Source: Hyphomicrobiales bacterium (GTDB taxonomy: Bacteria; Pseudomonadota; Alphaproteobacteria; Rhizobiales; Beijerinckiaceae). From it: a DNA stretch of 40,608 nt. A program made the translations under genes and the position numbers. This document shows, piece after piece, positions 25,138 to 33,568 of this stretch. How positions within the stretch are numbered: the first letter of the stretch is position 1; each line of letters begins with the position of its first letter. The notes beneath the pieces were generated by a model that worked only from the letters and a program-made list of their open reading frames with translations, was not told the DNA's origin and made no database searches. Location: positions 1 to 40,608 of the forward strand of contig CANGLU010000019.1 in the NCBI GenBank assembly GCA_947455025.1. The letters run 5' to 3'.

Positions 25138-25165
25138 TTGTGTTTGGTGGGTGGGGTGGTATAGT
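25138..25165 (+). promoter_or_regulatory. Candidate sigma-70 promoter of the leader RNA and small gene
   Basis: TTGTGT (25138-25143) and TATAGT (25160-25165) are separated by 16 bp, a good match to a housekeeping promoter. Transcription would begin at about 25172, a few bases before the first hairpin of the structured leader. Confidence 0.5.
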
Positions 25166-25171
25166 TGCCGT

Positions 25172-25391
25172 TAGGTCATGCGTCCGCATGGCTTGGGGAA
25201 CTAGAAAGCCTCATCCAAGATCGGCAGTGCATCTGCCGTTACCAAACTGCCCTGACGCTTCACGTCGGGGTGGCGGCGTTATGTCCAGGCTGCAAGGCTA
25301 AAAGCGCTGCGGCCATATCTTGGTGGCTTTTCTAGCACCCCGGCACCAGCGCGCTTTTGCGCTGGCGCCGTTCTCTCATTTGGAGGGTGCG
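25172..25391 (+). ncRNA. Candidate structured leader RNA (four-way junction) upstream of a small gene
   Basis: By hand folding: a long closing stem P1 is formed by 25201-25210 with 25325-25335 (10 pairs, one bulge), extended by CCAAGAT (25215-25221) with ATCTTGG (25317-25323). Inside are three hairpins: P2 CGGCAG/CTGCCG (25222-25238), P3 CCCTGACG/CGTCGGGG (25250-25270) and P4 GGCTGC/GCGGCC with inner pairs (25288-25314). A fifth hairpin (25342-25369, 10 pairs and one mismatch) stands just before the ribosome-binding site at 25382. GGCTT at 25190-25194 can instead pair with AAGCC at 25206-25210, breaking P1. I do not recognise a known riboswitch, tmRNA, 6S, SRP or RNase P signature. Confidence 0.6.
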
Positions 25392-25604
25392 ATGCCATTG
25401 ATTGATTATTCAAAGCCCGTGAATTTTTTTGATAGTGCTGAGGGCGTGAGTGTTGTGCTGCAACACGCGCTTGTTCAATTGCGTGATTGTGTGGCGTTTC
25501 AGGAAGAGAAGGATCGTGCCGTGGTGCGTGCTGCGGAGGTGCTGTCCGCCGTGCTTGAGGATGCGCATGCGGAAATTGAGCAGTTGATTGGGAAGCTCGA
25601 ATAA
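25392..25604 (+). CDS. Small hypothetical protein, 70 residues
   Basis: I do not recognise this protein. It is 70 residues long, acidic and apparently mostly helical, with no signal peptide or membrane segment. After MPLIDYSKPVNFFD comes a heptad-like run of Val, Leu and Ala (VSVVLQHALVQL; VVRAAEVLSAVLEDA) ending EQLIGKLE. The start ATG 25392 follows GGAGGG (25382-25387); the reading frame is open 24 codons further up but runs through the leader hairpin. It sits behind the structured leader and a plausible promoter. Its last 80 bp are duplicated in decayed form 740 bp upstream, and a palindromic repeat follows its stop by 6 bp. Confidence 0.6.
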   Translation: MPLIDYSKPVNFFDSAEGVSVVLQHALVQLRDCVAFQEEKDRAVVRAAEVLSAVLEDAHAEIEQLIGKLE

Positions 25605-25610
25605 TTTTTA

Positions 25611-25777
25611 CCGTCATTGCGAGCGATGAGCGAAGCAACCCAGTTGGAGATTCAGAAAAGAGCGCAATCAATCCGTTGCACTTAAAAAAATATAGATTAG
25701 CTGGTTTGCTTCGCGTTCGCTCGCAATGACGGCTGAGGGGGGTGCTTCGCGAACCGTTCCTCACCCCGTAATGACGG
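25611..25777. repeat. Palindromic repeat, family 2 copy 2
   Basis: CCGTCATTGCGAGCG at 25611 with the complementary end CGCAATGACGG at 25732, plus an extra ATGACGG end at 25777 after GCGAACCGTTCCTCA. The inner part (AAGAGCGCAATCAA, TTGCACTTA) matches copy 1, so both repeats belong to one duplicated ~255-bp segment that includes the small gene's end. It lies between that gene and the convergent nadC and may terminate both. Confidence 0.85.
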
Positions 25778-25784
25778 CTGCGCT

Positions 25785-26627
25785 TTAACTCACGCCAATA
25801 TCCAACCCCAAATCGAGTACCTTCGCCGAATGCGTCAGCGCGCCGACGGAGATCATATCGACGCCGCTTTCGGCTATCGCTGCGACTGTTTCTAAATTCA
25901 CGCCGCCGGAGGCTTCGGTGAGCATTTGGCCACTCACGCGGGTCACGGCTTCGCGCAATTCAGCGGGCGTCATATTGTCGAGCAGCACCACATCGGCGCC
26001 CTCTTGCAATACCTCGTTGAGTTGGTCGAGCGTGTCGACTTCGATTTCGATTTTGACGAGATGGCCGATGCTGGCTTTTACCGCGCGTAGCGCAGGGATA
26101 ACACCACCTGCTACGGCGATGTGATTGTCCTTGATGAGGATGGCATCATCGAGCCCGAAGCGGTGGTTGAAGCCGCCGCCGCAGCGCACGGCGTATTTCT
26201 CAAAGGCGCGCAGACCCGGCGTGGTTTTACGGGTGCAGACGATGCGGGCTTTGGTGTGGGCGACGGCCTTCACATACAAGGCCGTGAGCGAGGCTATGCC
26301 GGAAAGGCGGCCCATATAATTCAGCGCGACACGCTCCGCCGAGAGAATGGCGCGGGCGGGACCTTCGACGGCCAATACGACATCGCCTTTGTTGACGGAT
26401 GAGCCATCGGCGAGATGCGTGTCGAAGCGTACGGATGCGTCCATCATGCGGAAGGCGGCAATCGCGATTTCGCTGCCAGCGATGGCGCCTTCCTGACGCG
26501 CGGCAAGCACCGCGCGGGCGCGGGCTGAGGCGGGGATGGTGGCAAGCGTGGTGATGTCACCCGCGCGGCCGAGGTCTTCGAGGAGGGCGGCTTTGACGGC
26601 GTCTTCGATCATGAGCGGGTTGAGCAT
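25785..26627 (-). CDS. nadC: Nicotinate-nucleotide pyrophosphorylase (carboxylating)
   Basis: Quinolinate phosphoribosyltransferase: converts quinolinate and PRPP to nicotinate mononucleotide, CO2 and PPi, the third de novo NAD step. At 280 residues it has the usual length. Diagnostic segments are [13 protein letters not shown] near the N-terminus, [44 protein letters not shown]-type core ([17 protein letters not shown]), [11 protein letters not shown] and [10 protein letters not shown]. The start ATG 26627 lies 3 bp after the nadB stop; a second ATG at 26612 is possible. It is last in nadA-nadB-nadC. Confidence 0.96.
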   Translation of the reverse strand: MLNPLMIEDAVKAALLEDLGRAGDITTLATIPASARARAVLAARQEGAIAGSEIAIAAFRMMDASVRFDTHLADGSSVNKGDVVLAVEGPARAILSAERVALNYMGRLSGIASLTALYVKAVAHTKARIVCTRKTTPGLRAFEKYAVRCGGGFNHRFGLDDAILIKDNHIAVAGGVIPALRAVKASIGHLVKIEIEVDTLDQLNEVLQEGADVVLLDNMTPAELREAVTRVSGQMLTEASGGVNLETVAAIAESGVDMISVGALTHSAKVLDLGLDIGVS

Positions 26628-26630
26628 GAT

Positions 26631-28160
26631 TTAGGTTCCGGAAAGGACGGTGGTGATGATCGCGCGCACCTCATCCAGCGTAAATTTGGAGCGATGCGCC
26701 AGCGCGGGATTGGCTTCGGGATAATCGGAGCGGTAATGCCCGCCGCGGCTTTCCTGCCGTGCATAGGCGGCCGTGGCGATAAAAAGGGCTGATCGGGCCA
26801 TGGCGGTGACTTCCGGAGCCTCTCCGGTCGCCTCTATGTCGGCAAGCGTCCAGATGGCGGTCATCAGGCCCGTTTTGGTGCGGATGACGCCGACATGATC
26901 TGTCATGGTTTGGCGCAGCATGTCGACAAGGTCGGGGTCGAAGGGGATGGCGGGCGCTTTGCCTTTTTCGGTTACTTGCACCGGGCTTAACGCGGCGGGC
27001 AGCGCATCGGCCACGCGGGCGGCAAACACGATGGCTTCAAGCAATGAGTTGGACGCAAGACGGTTTGCGCCATGCACGCCGGTGGAGGCGACTTCGCCGA
27101 TGGCCCACAGGCCTTCGCATGAGCTTCGGCCCTCCGAGGAGGTGAGCACGCCGCCCATGTGGTAGTGCTCGGCTGGGGCTATCGGGATAAAATCTTTTGC
27201 GGGGTCGATGCCTGCGGATTGGCAGGTGGCGTAGACGGTGGGGAAGGCTTCCGCGAAGCGTTCGCCTATGGCGGTGCGGCAATCCAAGAACGCGCCGCGG
27301 CCTGCTTGGATTTCCGCGAAGACGCCGCGGGCGACGATATCGCGCGGGGCGAGTTCGGCGTCTTTGTGCAAGGCCAGCATGAAGCGCTTACCCGCTGTGT
27401 TGACGAGCGTTGCGCCTTCGCCTCTGAGTGCCTCGGTCGCGAGCGGGGCAGGATCGCGACCAATGGCGATGGCGGTCGGGTGGAATTGCACGAATTCGGC
27501 ATCGGCAATGACGGCACCAATTTCGGCCGCCATGCTAATGCCATTGCCGCAGGCTTCTTTGGGATTCGTCGTCATCGCGTAGAGATGGCCGATACCGCCA
27601 GTGGCGAGCACGACATCGCTGGCGTGGTAATAAGTCAGCCTGTCACTTTCATCGCGCGCGGCAACGCCTGTTACTTTTCCGCCTTCGGTCAAAAGACGTT
27701 CGGCGGTGATGCCTTCTAATACGGTGATGGAAGGCGTTGCGCGAACCGCTGCAATCAGCGCCTGCATAATGGCGGCCCCTGCCATATCGCCGCGCACTCT
27801 TACGATGCGACGTTCGGAATGCGCGGCCTCGCGGGATTGCACGAGATGGCCTTCGAGGTCTTTATCGAACGGTACGCCGAAGCTTAACAGATCGCGCACC
27901 CGATCCCCCGCCTCGCGCGCCATACTGAGCGTGATGGCTTCATCGACAATGCCGCCGCCAGCGGCGAGAGTGTCGGCAGTGTGTTTTTCTGGCGTGTCAC
28001 CTTCCGCCATCGCCGCTGCAATGCCGCCTTGTGCCCAAGCGGAGGATGCGCCTTCGCCGAGGGGTGAAGTGGCAAGCACCGTAACGGGGCGTGGCGCTAG
28101 TTTTAACGCGCAGAACAGGCCTGCTAATCCGCCTCCGACGATGACAACGGAGGAAGCCAT
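26631..28160 (-). CDS. nadB: L-aspartate oxidase
   Basis: FAD enzyme oxidising L-aspartate to iminoaspartate, the first de novo NAD step. The 509 residues have the N-terminal dinucleotide motif [15 protein letters not shown], then [57 protein letters not shown] and the C-terminal three-helix capping region. The His and Arg residues of the succinate-dehydrogenase/fumarate-reductase flavoprotein family are in place. Its ATG shares a base with the nadA stop (TAATG), so NadA and NadB are translationally coupled, as suits two enzymes passing an unstable iminoaspartate. Confidence 0.96.
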   Translation of the reverse strand: MASSVVIVGGGLAGLFCALKLAPRPVTVLATSPLGEGASSAWAQGGIAAAMAEGDTPEKHTADTLAAGGGIVDEAITLSMAREAGDRVRDLLSFGVPFDKDLEGHLVQSREAAHSERRIVRVRGDMAGAAIMQALIAAVRATPSITVLEGITAERLLTEGGKVTGVAARDESDRLTYYHASDVVLATGGIGHLYAMTTNPKEACGNGISMAAEIGAVIADAEFVQFHPTAIAIGRDPAPLATEALRGEGATLVNTAGKRFMLALHKDAELAPRDIVARGVFAEIQAGRGAFLDCRTAIGERFAEAFPTVYATCQSAGIDPAKDFIPIAPAEHYHMGGVLTSSEGRSSCEGLWAIGEVASTGVHGANRLASNSLLEAIVFAARVADALPAALSPVQVTEKGKAPAIPFDPDLVDMLRQTMTDHVGVIRTKTGLMTAIWTLADIEATGEAPEVTAMARSALFIATAAYARQESRGGHYRSDYPEANPALAHRSKFTLDEVRAIITTVLSGT

Positions 28161-29251
28161 TATCGGCCGAGCGCAATCATGCGTTCAACCGATGCTCTGG
28201 CTTTATCCGCAATGGCCGGATCAACAATCACTTCATCGCGCAGATAGACGAGGCTATCCAAGATTTTTGGCAGCGTGATGCGCTTCATGTGCGGGCAGAG
28301 ATTGCAGGGGCGGATGAAATCCACCTCCGGCGCTTCGGCTGCAACATTCGACGCCATTGAGCATTCGGTGACCATCAACACGCGCTTGTGCTGGCCGGTT
28401 TTCACCCAATCGATCATATGCGCGGTGGAGCCGGTGAAATCGGCCTCCGCCAACACGTCTGGCGGGCATTCGGGATGCGCGATGATTTCGATGCTCGGGT
28501 CCGCTTCGCGATAGGCGCGGAGTTCCTCGCCCGAGAAGCGCTCATGCACTTCGCAATGGCCCTTCCAGAGGATGAGTTTGACGTGCGTTTTGGAGGCGAC
28601 ATATTTGCCCAAATATTCATCGGGCAAAAAGATAACGCGATCGACGCCCAAGCTCTCCACAATCTGCACGGCGTTGGAGGATGTGCAGCAGACATCGGTT
28701 TCGGCTTTCACATCAGCGGATGAGTTCACATAGGTCACCACCGGCACGCCGGGGTAGCGCTGTTTGAGCAAGCGGACATCCGCGCCTGTGATGGAGGCGG
28801 CGAGCGAGCATCCGGCGCGCGTATCCGGAATGAGAATGGTTTTTTCGGGGTTCAAGAGCTTCGACGTCTCGGCCATGAAATGCACGCCGCATTGCACGAT
28901 GATGTCGGCATCAACTTCGGTGGCTTTGCGCGCAAGTTGCAGCGAGTCGCCGACAATATCCGCGACACCGTGGAAGATTTCCGGCGTTTGATAATTATGC
29001 GCGAGGATGACGGCGTTGCGCTCTTTCTTCAGCCGGTTGATGGCTGAGATATAGGGCGCGTGGAAGGGCCATTCGACGCTCGGGATAACGTGCTGCACGC
29101 GGGCGTAAATCTCGGCCGTCTCGCGCTCAACTTCCGGCGTCCAAGCGAGGTTGGGCATGGGCAGGATGCCTAACCGCTGCACCAGCGCGGAGGGCGCGCT
29201 GGGGGGCACGGGCTTTGAGGCCATGGATGCAGTCGTGGACAGAGCGCTCAT
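28160..29251 (-). CDS. nadA: Quinolinate synthase
   Basis: 4Fe-4S enzyme condensing iminoaspartate with dihydroxyacetone phosphate to quinolinate. It has 363 residues from the chosen start at 29251, which lies 6 bases after GGAG; an ATG one codon upstream (29254) is closer. The open frame continues 30 codons further upstream but would run through both candidate operators. Cluster cysteines are visible in [21 protein letters not shown] and [10 protein letters not shown]; other core parts are [19 protein letters not shown] and HPECPPDVL. It is the first gene of nadABC. Confidence 0.95.
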   Translation of the reverse strand: MSALSTTASMASKPVPPSAPSALVQRLGILPMPNLAWTPEVERETAEIYARVQHVIPSVEWPFHAPYISAINRLKKERNAVILAHNYQTPEIFHGVADIVGDSLQLARKATEVDADIIVQCGVHFMAETSKLLNPEKTILIPDTRAGCSLAASITGADVRLLKQRYPGVPVVTYVNSSADVKAETDVCCTSSNAVQIVESLGVDRVIFLPDEYLGKYVASKTHVKLILWKGHCEVHERFSGEELRAYREADPSIEIIAHPECPPDVLAEADFTGSTAHMIDWVKTGQHKRVLMVTECSMASNVAAEAPEVDFIRPCNLCPHMKRITLPKILDSLVYLRDEVIVDPAIADKARASVERMIALGR

Positions 29252-29262
29252 CATCTTCTCCG

Positions 29263-29283
29263 TTATACTCTTTACGAGCATAA
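29263..29283. promoter_or_regulatory. Candidate NadQ operator 1 upstream of nadA
   Basis: An imperfect palindrome, TTATACTC-N5-GAGCATAA, centred 22 bp ahead of the nadA start. On the minus strand it overlaps a TATTAT -10-like hexamer and runs up to the ribosome-binding site, an ideal place for repression. The same core (ATRCTC-N5-GAGYAT) recurs 72 bp upstream. Confidence 0.65.
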
Positions 29284-29334
29284 TAGGGTTGAGGAAAAAC
29301 TGGCTGTTACGCCAGATCGCCTCCCCGAGGGTAT

Positions 29335-29355
29335 AAATGCTCATTTAGAGCATAA
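29335..29355. promoter_or_regulatory. Candidate NadQ operator 2 upstream of nadA
   Basis: ATGCTC (29337-29342) and GAGCAT (29348-29353) form perfect 6-bp arms around ATTTA, with partial extension to 8 bp. It matches the core and spacer length of operator 1, centre-to-centre distance 72 bp, close to seven helical turns, which would allow two bound dimers on one DNA face. Confidence 0.65.
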
Positions 29356-29418
29356 GGATTATACGCCTGATCGTGGAGATTGGATAGATGGAAAATGCGG
29401 GGGTGGGGGGAATATCAG

Positions 29419-29539
29419 CCGTCATTGCGAGCGATGAGCGAAGCAACCCAGCTAAAGGTTATTGTTGGAGCGCAGCTCGAAGGTCGCTCTCTTTCTGAAA
29501 CCATCAACTGGGTTGCTTCACGTTCGTTCGCAATGACGG
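29419..29539. repeat. Palindromic repeat, family 2 copy 3
   Basis: The left arm CCGTCATTGCGAGCG (29419) plus GAAGCAACCCAG faces the right arm CTGGGTTGCTTC ... CGCAATGACGG (ending 29539). The middle differs from copies 1 and 2 and holds a GGAGCGCAGCTC..GGTCGCTC segment. It lies 10 bp past the glyS stop and upstream of the nadA operators, so it may separate the glyQS and nadABC transcripts. Confidence 0.85.
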
Positions 29540-29549
29540 GGAAAGGTTA

Positions 29550-31616
29550 TTACCCGCCAGCAATTGCCGAGAAATCTGCAACCGCTCTCGTCGCCTCACG
29601 GAACGACGCCAGCAAGCGCAGCCGGTTGGCGCGTAGCTCTTTATCTTCCGCATTGACGAGGATTTTATCGAAGAAGGCATCCACCGCCGGGCGAAGCTCG
29701 GCGAGCGCTTTCATCGCGCCTGCGAAGTCCTCTTTTGCGACATGCTCGCTTGCGTGGCGGGCGGCGACATCGAGCACTTCCGCGAGTACTTTTTCTTCCG
29801 GCTCGCCCTTGGCTTTGATGAGGTGAAGATCGACAGACTCGTTATAGCTCTTGCCGTCTTTCTTCTCCTCGGCCTTGAGGATATTGGCAGCGCGGCGGAA
29901 ACCTGCAAGCAGGTTGGTGCCGTCATCGGTGGAAAGAAAGGCATCAAGCGCCTCGACGCGTTTGACAATCATCAGGAGGTCATCTTGCTGGCCGGAAGCG
30001 AGTACGGCATCGATAAGATCATGCCGCTGGCCTTGATCGCGGAGATAGACTTTGAGGCGATCGTGGAAGAAGGCGAGGAGGCTTTCATCGACATGATGCT
30101 TAGAAAGAGAAAGCCGAATTTCGTTTTCCAAGATCAAGCGCACAACACCCAAGGCCGCACGGCGTAGCGCATAGGGATCTTTCGAACCTGTTGGCTTTTC
30201 ATCAATCGCCCAGAAGCCTGAAAGCGTGTCGAGTTTATCCGCCAGTGCAACGGCAATTGAAACGTGATCCGTCGGCACGACATCGCTCGGGCCTTGCGGC
30301 TTATAGTGCTCTTCAATCGCCGCTGCGACGCTTGGTGCTTCGCCTTGGCGTGTCGCGTAATAGCGGCCCATCAGGCCTTGCACTTCAGGGAATTCGCCAA
30401 CCATTTCGGAGACGAGATCGGCCTTGCACAGTAACGCTGCACGGGCGGCTTGTGTCACATCGGCTTTAACGATGGGGGCGAGTTTTTTGGCCAGTGCGAC
30501 GATGCGTTCAACGCGCCCATATTGCGTGCCGAGCTTGGCGTGAAAGGTAATGCTCTTCAGCTTCTCCAACCGGTCTTCGAGCTTCACCTTTAAATCGGTT
30601 TCCCAGAAGAATTTCGCATCCGACAGGCGCGCGCGCACCACGCGTTCATTGCCGCCGATGATGGTGGCGCCATCATCTTTTGCGATCATGTTCGAGGTAA
30701 GCAGAAATTTATTGGCGAGCGTATTCGAGCCCGCTTTGCGTAACACAAAACATTTCTGATTGGCGCGGATTGTGGCGCGGATGACTTCTGGCGGGATATC
30801 CAGAAAGCGCTCTTCAAACGAACCCATCAGCACCACGGGCCATTCGACAAGGCCCGCGACTTCTTCGAGCAGTGCTTCGTCTTCCACCAATTCCAAGCCT
30901 TGTGCGAAGGCCAAATGGCGCGCGTCATTGACGATGATTTCCTTGCGGCGATCGGTTGAAAGCACAACCTTCGCGGCTTCAAGCTTTGCGACATAATCAT
31001 CATATCGGCGCACATGGATGGGTGCTGGCGCTAGGAACCGGTGGCCATAGGTGATGTCGCCGGAATGTAAGCCATCCACTTCGAAGGGAATGATCTCCGG
31101 TGTCTCGGTATCGCTGCCAAAGGTGCACAGGATCGAGTGCAGCGGGCGCACCCACCGCATCGCACCTGCCTCAGCCGACGCCTTGCCCCAGCGCATGCTT
31201 TTTGGCCATGGGAAAGCTTTGATGATGCCGGGAATAAGCTCTGCAATCACATCCGGCGTTGGGCGGCCTTTGCTCTCGACGATGGCGATATAAAAATCGC
31301 CTTTTTTCGGATCGTTTTGAATGGTCGCTTCAGAGAGATCGGTAAGCCCCGCACCTTTCAAGAAGCCGTCAATCGCCTGCTGCGGCGCGCCAACGCGCGG
31401 GCCTTTCTTTTCCTCCTTCACATCGGGTTGATGTGCGGGAAGGCCAATAATATGCAGCGCCAAACGACGCGGCGTGGCAAAGGCTTGTGTTCCCTCATAG
31501 AGGCAACCGCGCTCGACCAACGCATTGGTAACAAGCGACTTCAAATCCTCCGCCGCACGACGCTGCATGCGGGCGGGAATTTCTTCGGAGAAGAGTTCTA
31601 GTAAAAGATCAGGCAT
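29550..31616 (-). CDS. glyS: Glycyl-tRNA synthetase beta subunit
   Basis: Beta chain of the bacterial alpha2beta2 glycyl-tRNA synthetase, 688 residues, the usual length. It begins [18 protein letters not shown], the family N-terminus, so the start is ATG 31616; the TTG six codons upstream lacks support. Later landmarks are [47 protein letters not shown] and [16 protein letters not shown], followed by the C-terminal anticodon-binding-like domain with [18 protein letters not shown]. It follows glyQ by 42 bp on the same strand. It ends next to a family-2 palindromic repeat. Confidence 0.96.
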   Translation of the reverse strand: MPDLLLELFSEEIPARMQRRAAEDLKSLVTNALVERGCLYEGTQAFATPRRLALHIIGLPAHQPDVKEEKKGPRVGAPQQAIDGFLKGAGLTDLSEATIQNDPKKGDFYIAIVESKGRPTPDVIAELIPGIIKAFPWPKSMRWGKASAEAGAMRWVRPLHSILCTFGSDTETPEIIPFEVDGLHSGDITYGHRFLAPAPIHVRRYDDYVAKLEAAKVVLSTDRRKEIIVNDARHLAFAQGLELVEDEALLEEVAGLVEWPVVLMGSFEERFLDIPPEVIRATIRANQKCFVLRKAGSNTLANKFLLTSNMIAKDDGATIIGGNERVVRARLSDAKFFWETDLKVKLEDRLEKLKSITFHAKLGTQYGRVERIVALAKKLAPIVKADVTQAARAALLCKADLVSEMVGEFPEVQGLMGRYYATRQGEAPSVAAAIEEHYKPQGPSDVVPTDHVSIAVALADKLDTLSGFWAIDEKPTGSKDPYALRRAALGVVRLILENEIRLSLSKHHVDESLLAFFHDRLKVYLRDQGQRHDLIDAVLASGQQDDLLMIVKRVEALDAFLSTDDGTNLLAGFRRAANILKAEEKKDGKSYNESVDLHLIKAKGEPEEKVLAEVLDVAARHASEHVAKEDFAGAMKALAELRPAVDAFFDKILVNAEDKELRANRLRLLASFREATRAVADFSAIAGG

Positions 31617-31658
31617 CGGTGCGGTCTCGAACAATAAGGGGACAGGGACGAGCGGGCG

Positions 31659-32585
31659 TTATGCCCCGCCGCCCTCGGTGCGGAGCCACGCTTCGCCGCA
31701 GGCTTTGGCGAGTTCGCGCACGCGGAAAATATAGCTCTGCCGCTCGGTGACGGAGATCACACCGCGCGCATCGAGCAGGTTAAAGAGATGGCTCGCTTTG
31801 ATGCATTGATCATAAGCGGGGAGTGCCATTTGGTGGCGGCCTTCGCCTTTATTGCCGAAATCGAGAAGCGCTTTGCACTCGGCCTCTGCATCTTTGAAAT
31901 GTTGCGCGAGGTTTTCAGTGTTGGCGGCTTCGAAATTGTGGCGTGAATATTCCTGCTCGGCTTGCAAGAACACATCGCCATAAGAGATTTTCTCGTCGCC
32001 TTCGAGCCCGTTGAAATTGAGATCATAGACGTTCTCAACGCCTTGCACATACATAGCCAAGCGCTCAAGACCGTAAGTGAGCTCGCCTGCAACGGGGGAG
32101 CATTCAACGCCTGCTACTTGCTGGAAATAGGTGAATTGGCTCACTTCCATGCCATCGCACCAGCATTCCCAGCCAAGGCCCCACGCGCCGAGCGTTGGGC
32201 TTTCCCAATCGTCCTCGACAAAGCGGATATCGTGCAATTCGGGATCAATGCCGATGGCGTAGAGCGAGCGCAGATACAGATCCTGCAGGTTCGGCGGCGA
32301 TGGTTTGATGATGACTTGGTATTGGTAATAATGCTGCAAGCGATTGGGGTTTTCGCCGTAGCGACCATCTTTCGGGCGGCGCGAGGGCTGCACATAGGCC
32401 GCTTTCCATGGCTTTGGGCCAAGCGCGCGCAGCGTGGTGGCGGGGTGGAAGGTACCCGCGCCCACTTCCATGTCATAAGGCTGCAAAATCACGCAGCCTT
32501 GCTCCGCCCAGAAACGGTGAAGCGTCAGGATCAGCGCTTGAAAGGAGCGCTGCGGGTTCATGGCATCGGGGGGCGTGTGAGGCAT
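31659..32585 (-). CDS. glyQ: Glycyl-tRNA synthetase alpha subunit
   Basis: Catalytic class II alpha chain that forms glycyl-adenylate and works with GlyS. The core begins [36 protein letters not shown]-type sequence ([29 protein letters not shown]), followed by [28 protein letters not shown] and [21 protein letters not shown] choose ATG 32585 (308 residues). ATG 32561, eight codons later, or TTG 32654 are possible because no start has a strong Shine-Dalgarno sequence. It lies 101 bp after ispE in a minus-strand run. Confidence 0.95.
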   Translation of the reverse strand: MPHTPPDAMNPQRSFQALILTLHRFWAEQGCVILQPYDMEVGAGTFHPATTLRALGPKPWKAAYVQPSRRPKDGRYGENPNRLQHYYQYQVIIKPSPPNLQDLYLRSLYAIGIDPELHDIRFVEDDWESPTLGAWGLGWECWCDGMEVSQFTYFQQVAGVECSPVAGELTYGLERLAMYVQGVENVYDLNFNGLEGDEKISYGDVFLQAEQEYSRHNFEAANTENLAQHFKDAEAECKALLDFGNKGEGRHQMALPAYDQCIKASHLFNLLDARGVISVTERQSYIFRVRELAKACGEAWLRTEGGGA

Positions 32586-32686
32586 CGGAAGTACCGCTTC
32601 AATTCGATTGGATTTGTTGCGCTGCACCGTATGGAAGGGGGCCTTATCGGTCAAGCTCGCTTAAGCCCCGATCTTGTCAGGCATGG

Positions 32687-33562
32687 CTAGTCGATTGTGG
32701 TTGGTTTCACCCACCATTCGGGATGCCGGTGCGATATAAGCTTAGCGGCAAGGGCGGCGGATCGGCAGCTATCGAACAGCCCGAAAAACGTGGCACCGGA
32801 ACCCGACATGCGCGCAAGGCGGCAATCGGGCAGGGCGGTTAATGCAGCTTCCACCTCGGCAATGACGGGTAAAAGCCGAATGGCCGCGCTTTGCATGTCG
32901 TTGCGGCCCTGTTTGAGGGTTTCTAGCAGGCGGGCCGTTGGTTCGCGGGACGCGATGGCGGGGTGGGTTGGGCCTTTGTAGGTTTGGCCTTTTTCGAGGC
33001 CGATGGCTTGAAATACCGCAGGCGTGGAGGAGCCCTGTCGTGGGTTGACCAGCACGGCGAAGAGGCGCGGTAGGATAAGAGGCTCACCAAGCGCTTCACC
33101 AATGCCGCGCATCATGCGCGCTTGGCTCGCTACACAGACGGGGACATCTGCCCCTGTTTGGATCGCTGCTTGATGAAGCGCGGGATCATCGGGTGCCAGA
33201 TGATTAAGGCGGGCAAGGAGCCTTAAGGCCGCCGCCGCATCGGCCGAGCCGCCACCCATGCCGGAGGCGATGGGCAATCGCTTGATCAAGCGAAAGGCCC
33301 CAAGCTTTAGGCCCGGTTTAAGAGCCGCCAGCGCTGTTGCTGCTTTGATGATGTGGTTGTCCGATGAGTCATTGAGGGGAGCTGCTTCGGGCCCTGTAAT
33401 GACAAGCGAGAGTTGCTTGTTTTCAACAAGCTGCAGCTCGTCGCCAAGCCCTGCAAAAGCAACAAGGCTTTCGAGATCGTGATAGCCATCGTCTCGGCGG
33501 CGCGTGATGTGCAAAGTCAGATTGATTTTGGCGCGTGCCCGCGTTTGTCCGGTCCACGCCAT
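32687..33562 (-). CDS. ispE: 4-diphosphocytidyl-2-C-methyl-D-erythritol kinase
   Basis: GHMP-family kinase of the MEP isoprenoid pathway, 291 residues. It shows the N-terminal RARAKINLTLHITRRRDDGYHDLES, with the Lys/Asn substrate residues, and the ATP loop PIASGMGGGSADAAAAL. The C-terminal part has ARMSGSGATFFGLF, the third GHMP motif. It starts 6 bp after the TPR gene's stop, so the two are cotranscribed. Its presence shows that the MEP pathway operates, which makes the missing dxs beside xseB notable but not alarming: dxs may simply be elsewhere. Confidence 0.95.
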   Translation of the reverse strand: MAWTGQTRARAKINLTLHITRRRDDGYHDLESLVAFAGLGDELQLVENKQLSLVITGPEAAPLNDSSDNHIIKAATALAALKPGLKLGAFRLIKRLPIASGMGGGSADAAAALRLLARLNHLAPDDPALHQAAIQTGADVPVCVASQARMMRGIGEALGEPLILPRLFAVLVNPRQGSSTPAVFQAIGLEKGQTYKGPTHPAIASREPTARLLETLKQGRNDMQSAAIRLLPVIAEVEAALTALPDCRLARMSGSGATFFGLFDSCRSAALAAKLISHRHPEWWVKPTTID

Positions 33563-33568
33563 TGGCGT

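Noticed and set aside
25342-25369. Intrinsic terminator before the small gene
   Set aside because: The hairpin is strong but is followed by TTCTCTCATTTGG, not a T-run, and a good ribosome-binding site and gene start follow. It is more likely part of the leader structure.
24700-25777. CRISPR array
   Set aside because: The repeats are either contiguous 21-bp units without spacers or two long palindromes 740 bp apart. There are no regular spacers and no cas genes nearby.
24876-29539. Ends of an insertion sequence or composite transposon around nadABC
   Set aside because: No transposase gene or fragment was found, the repeat copies are palindromic elements and not IS ends, and no flanking target duplications were seen.
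29380-29826. 148-codon plus-strand frame covering the palindromic repeat and the end of glyS
   Set aside because: It is made of repeat sequence and antisense glyS, with no domain and no ribosome-binding site.
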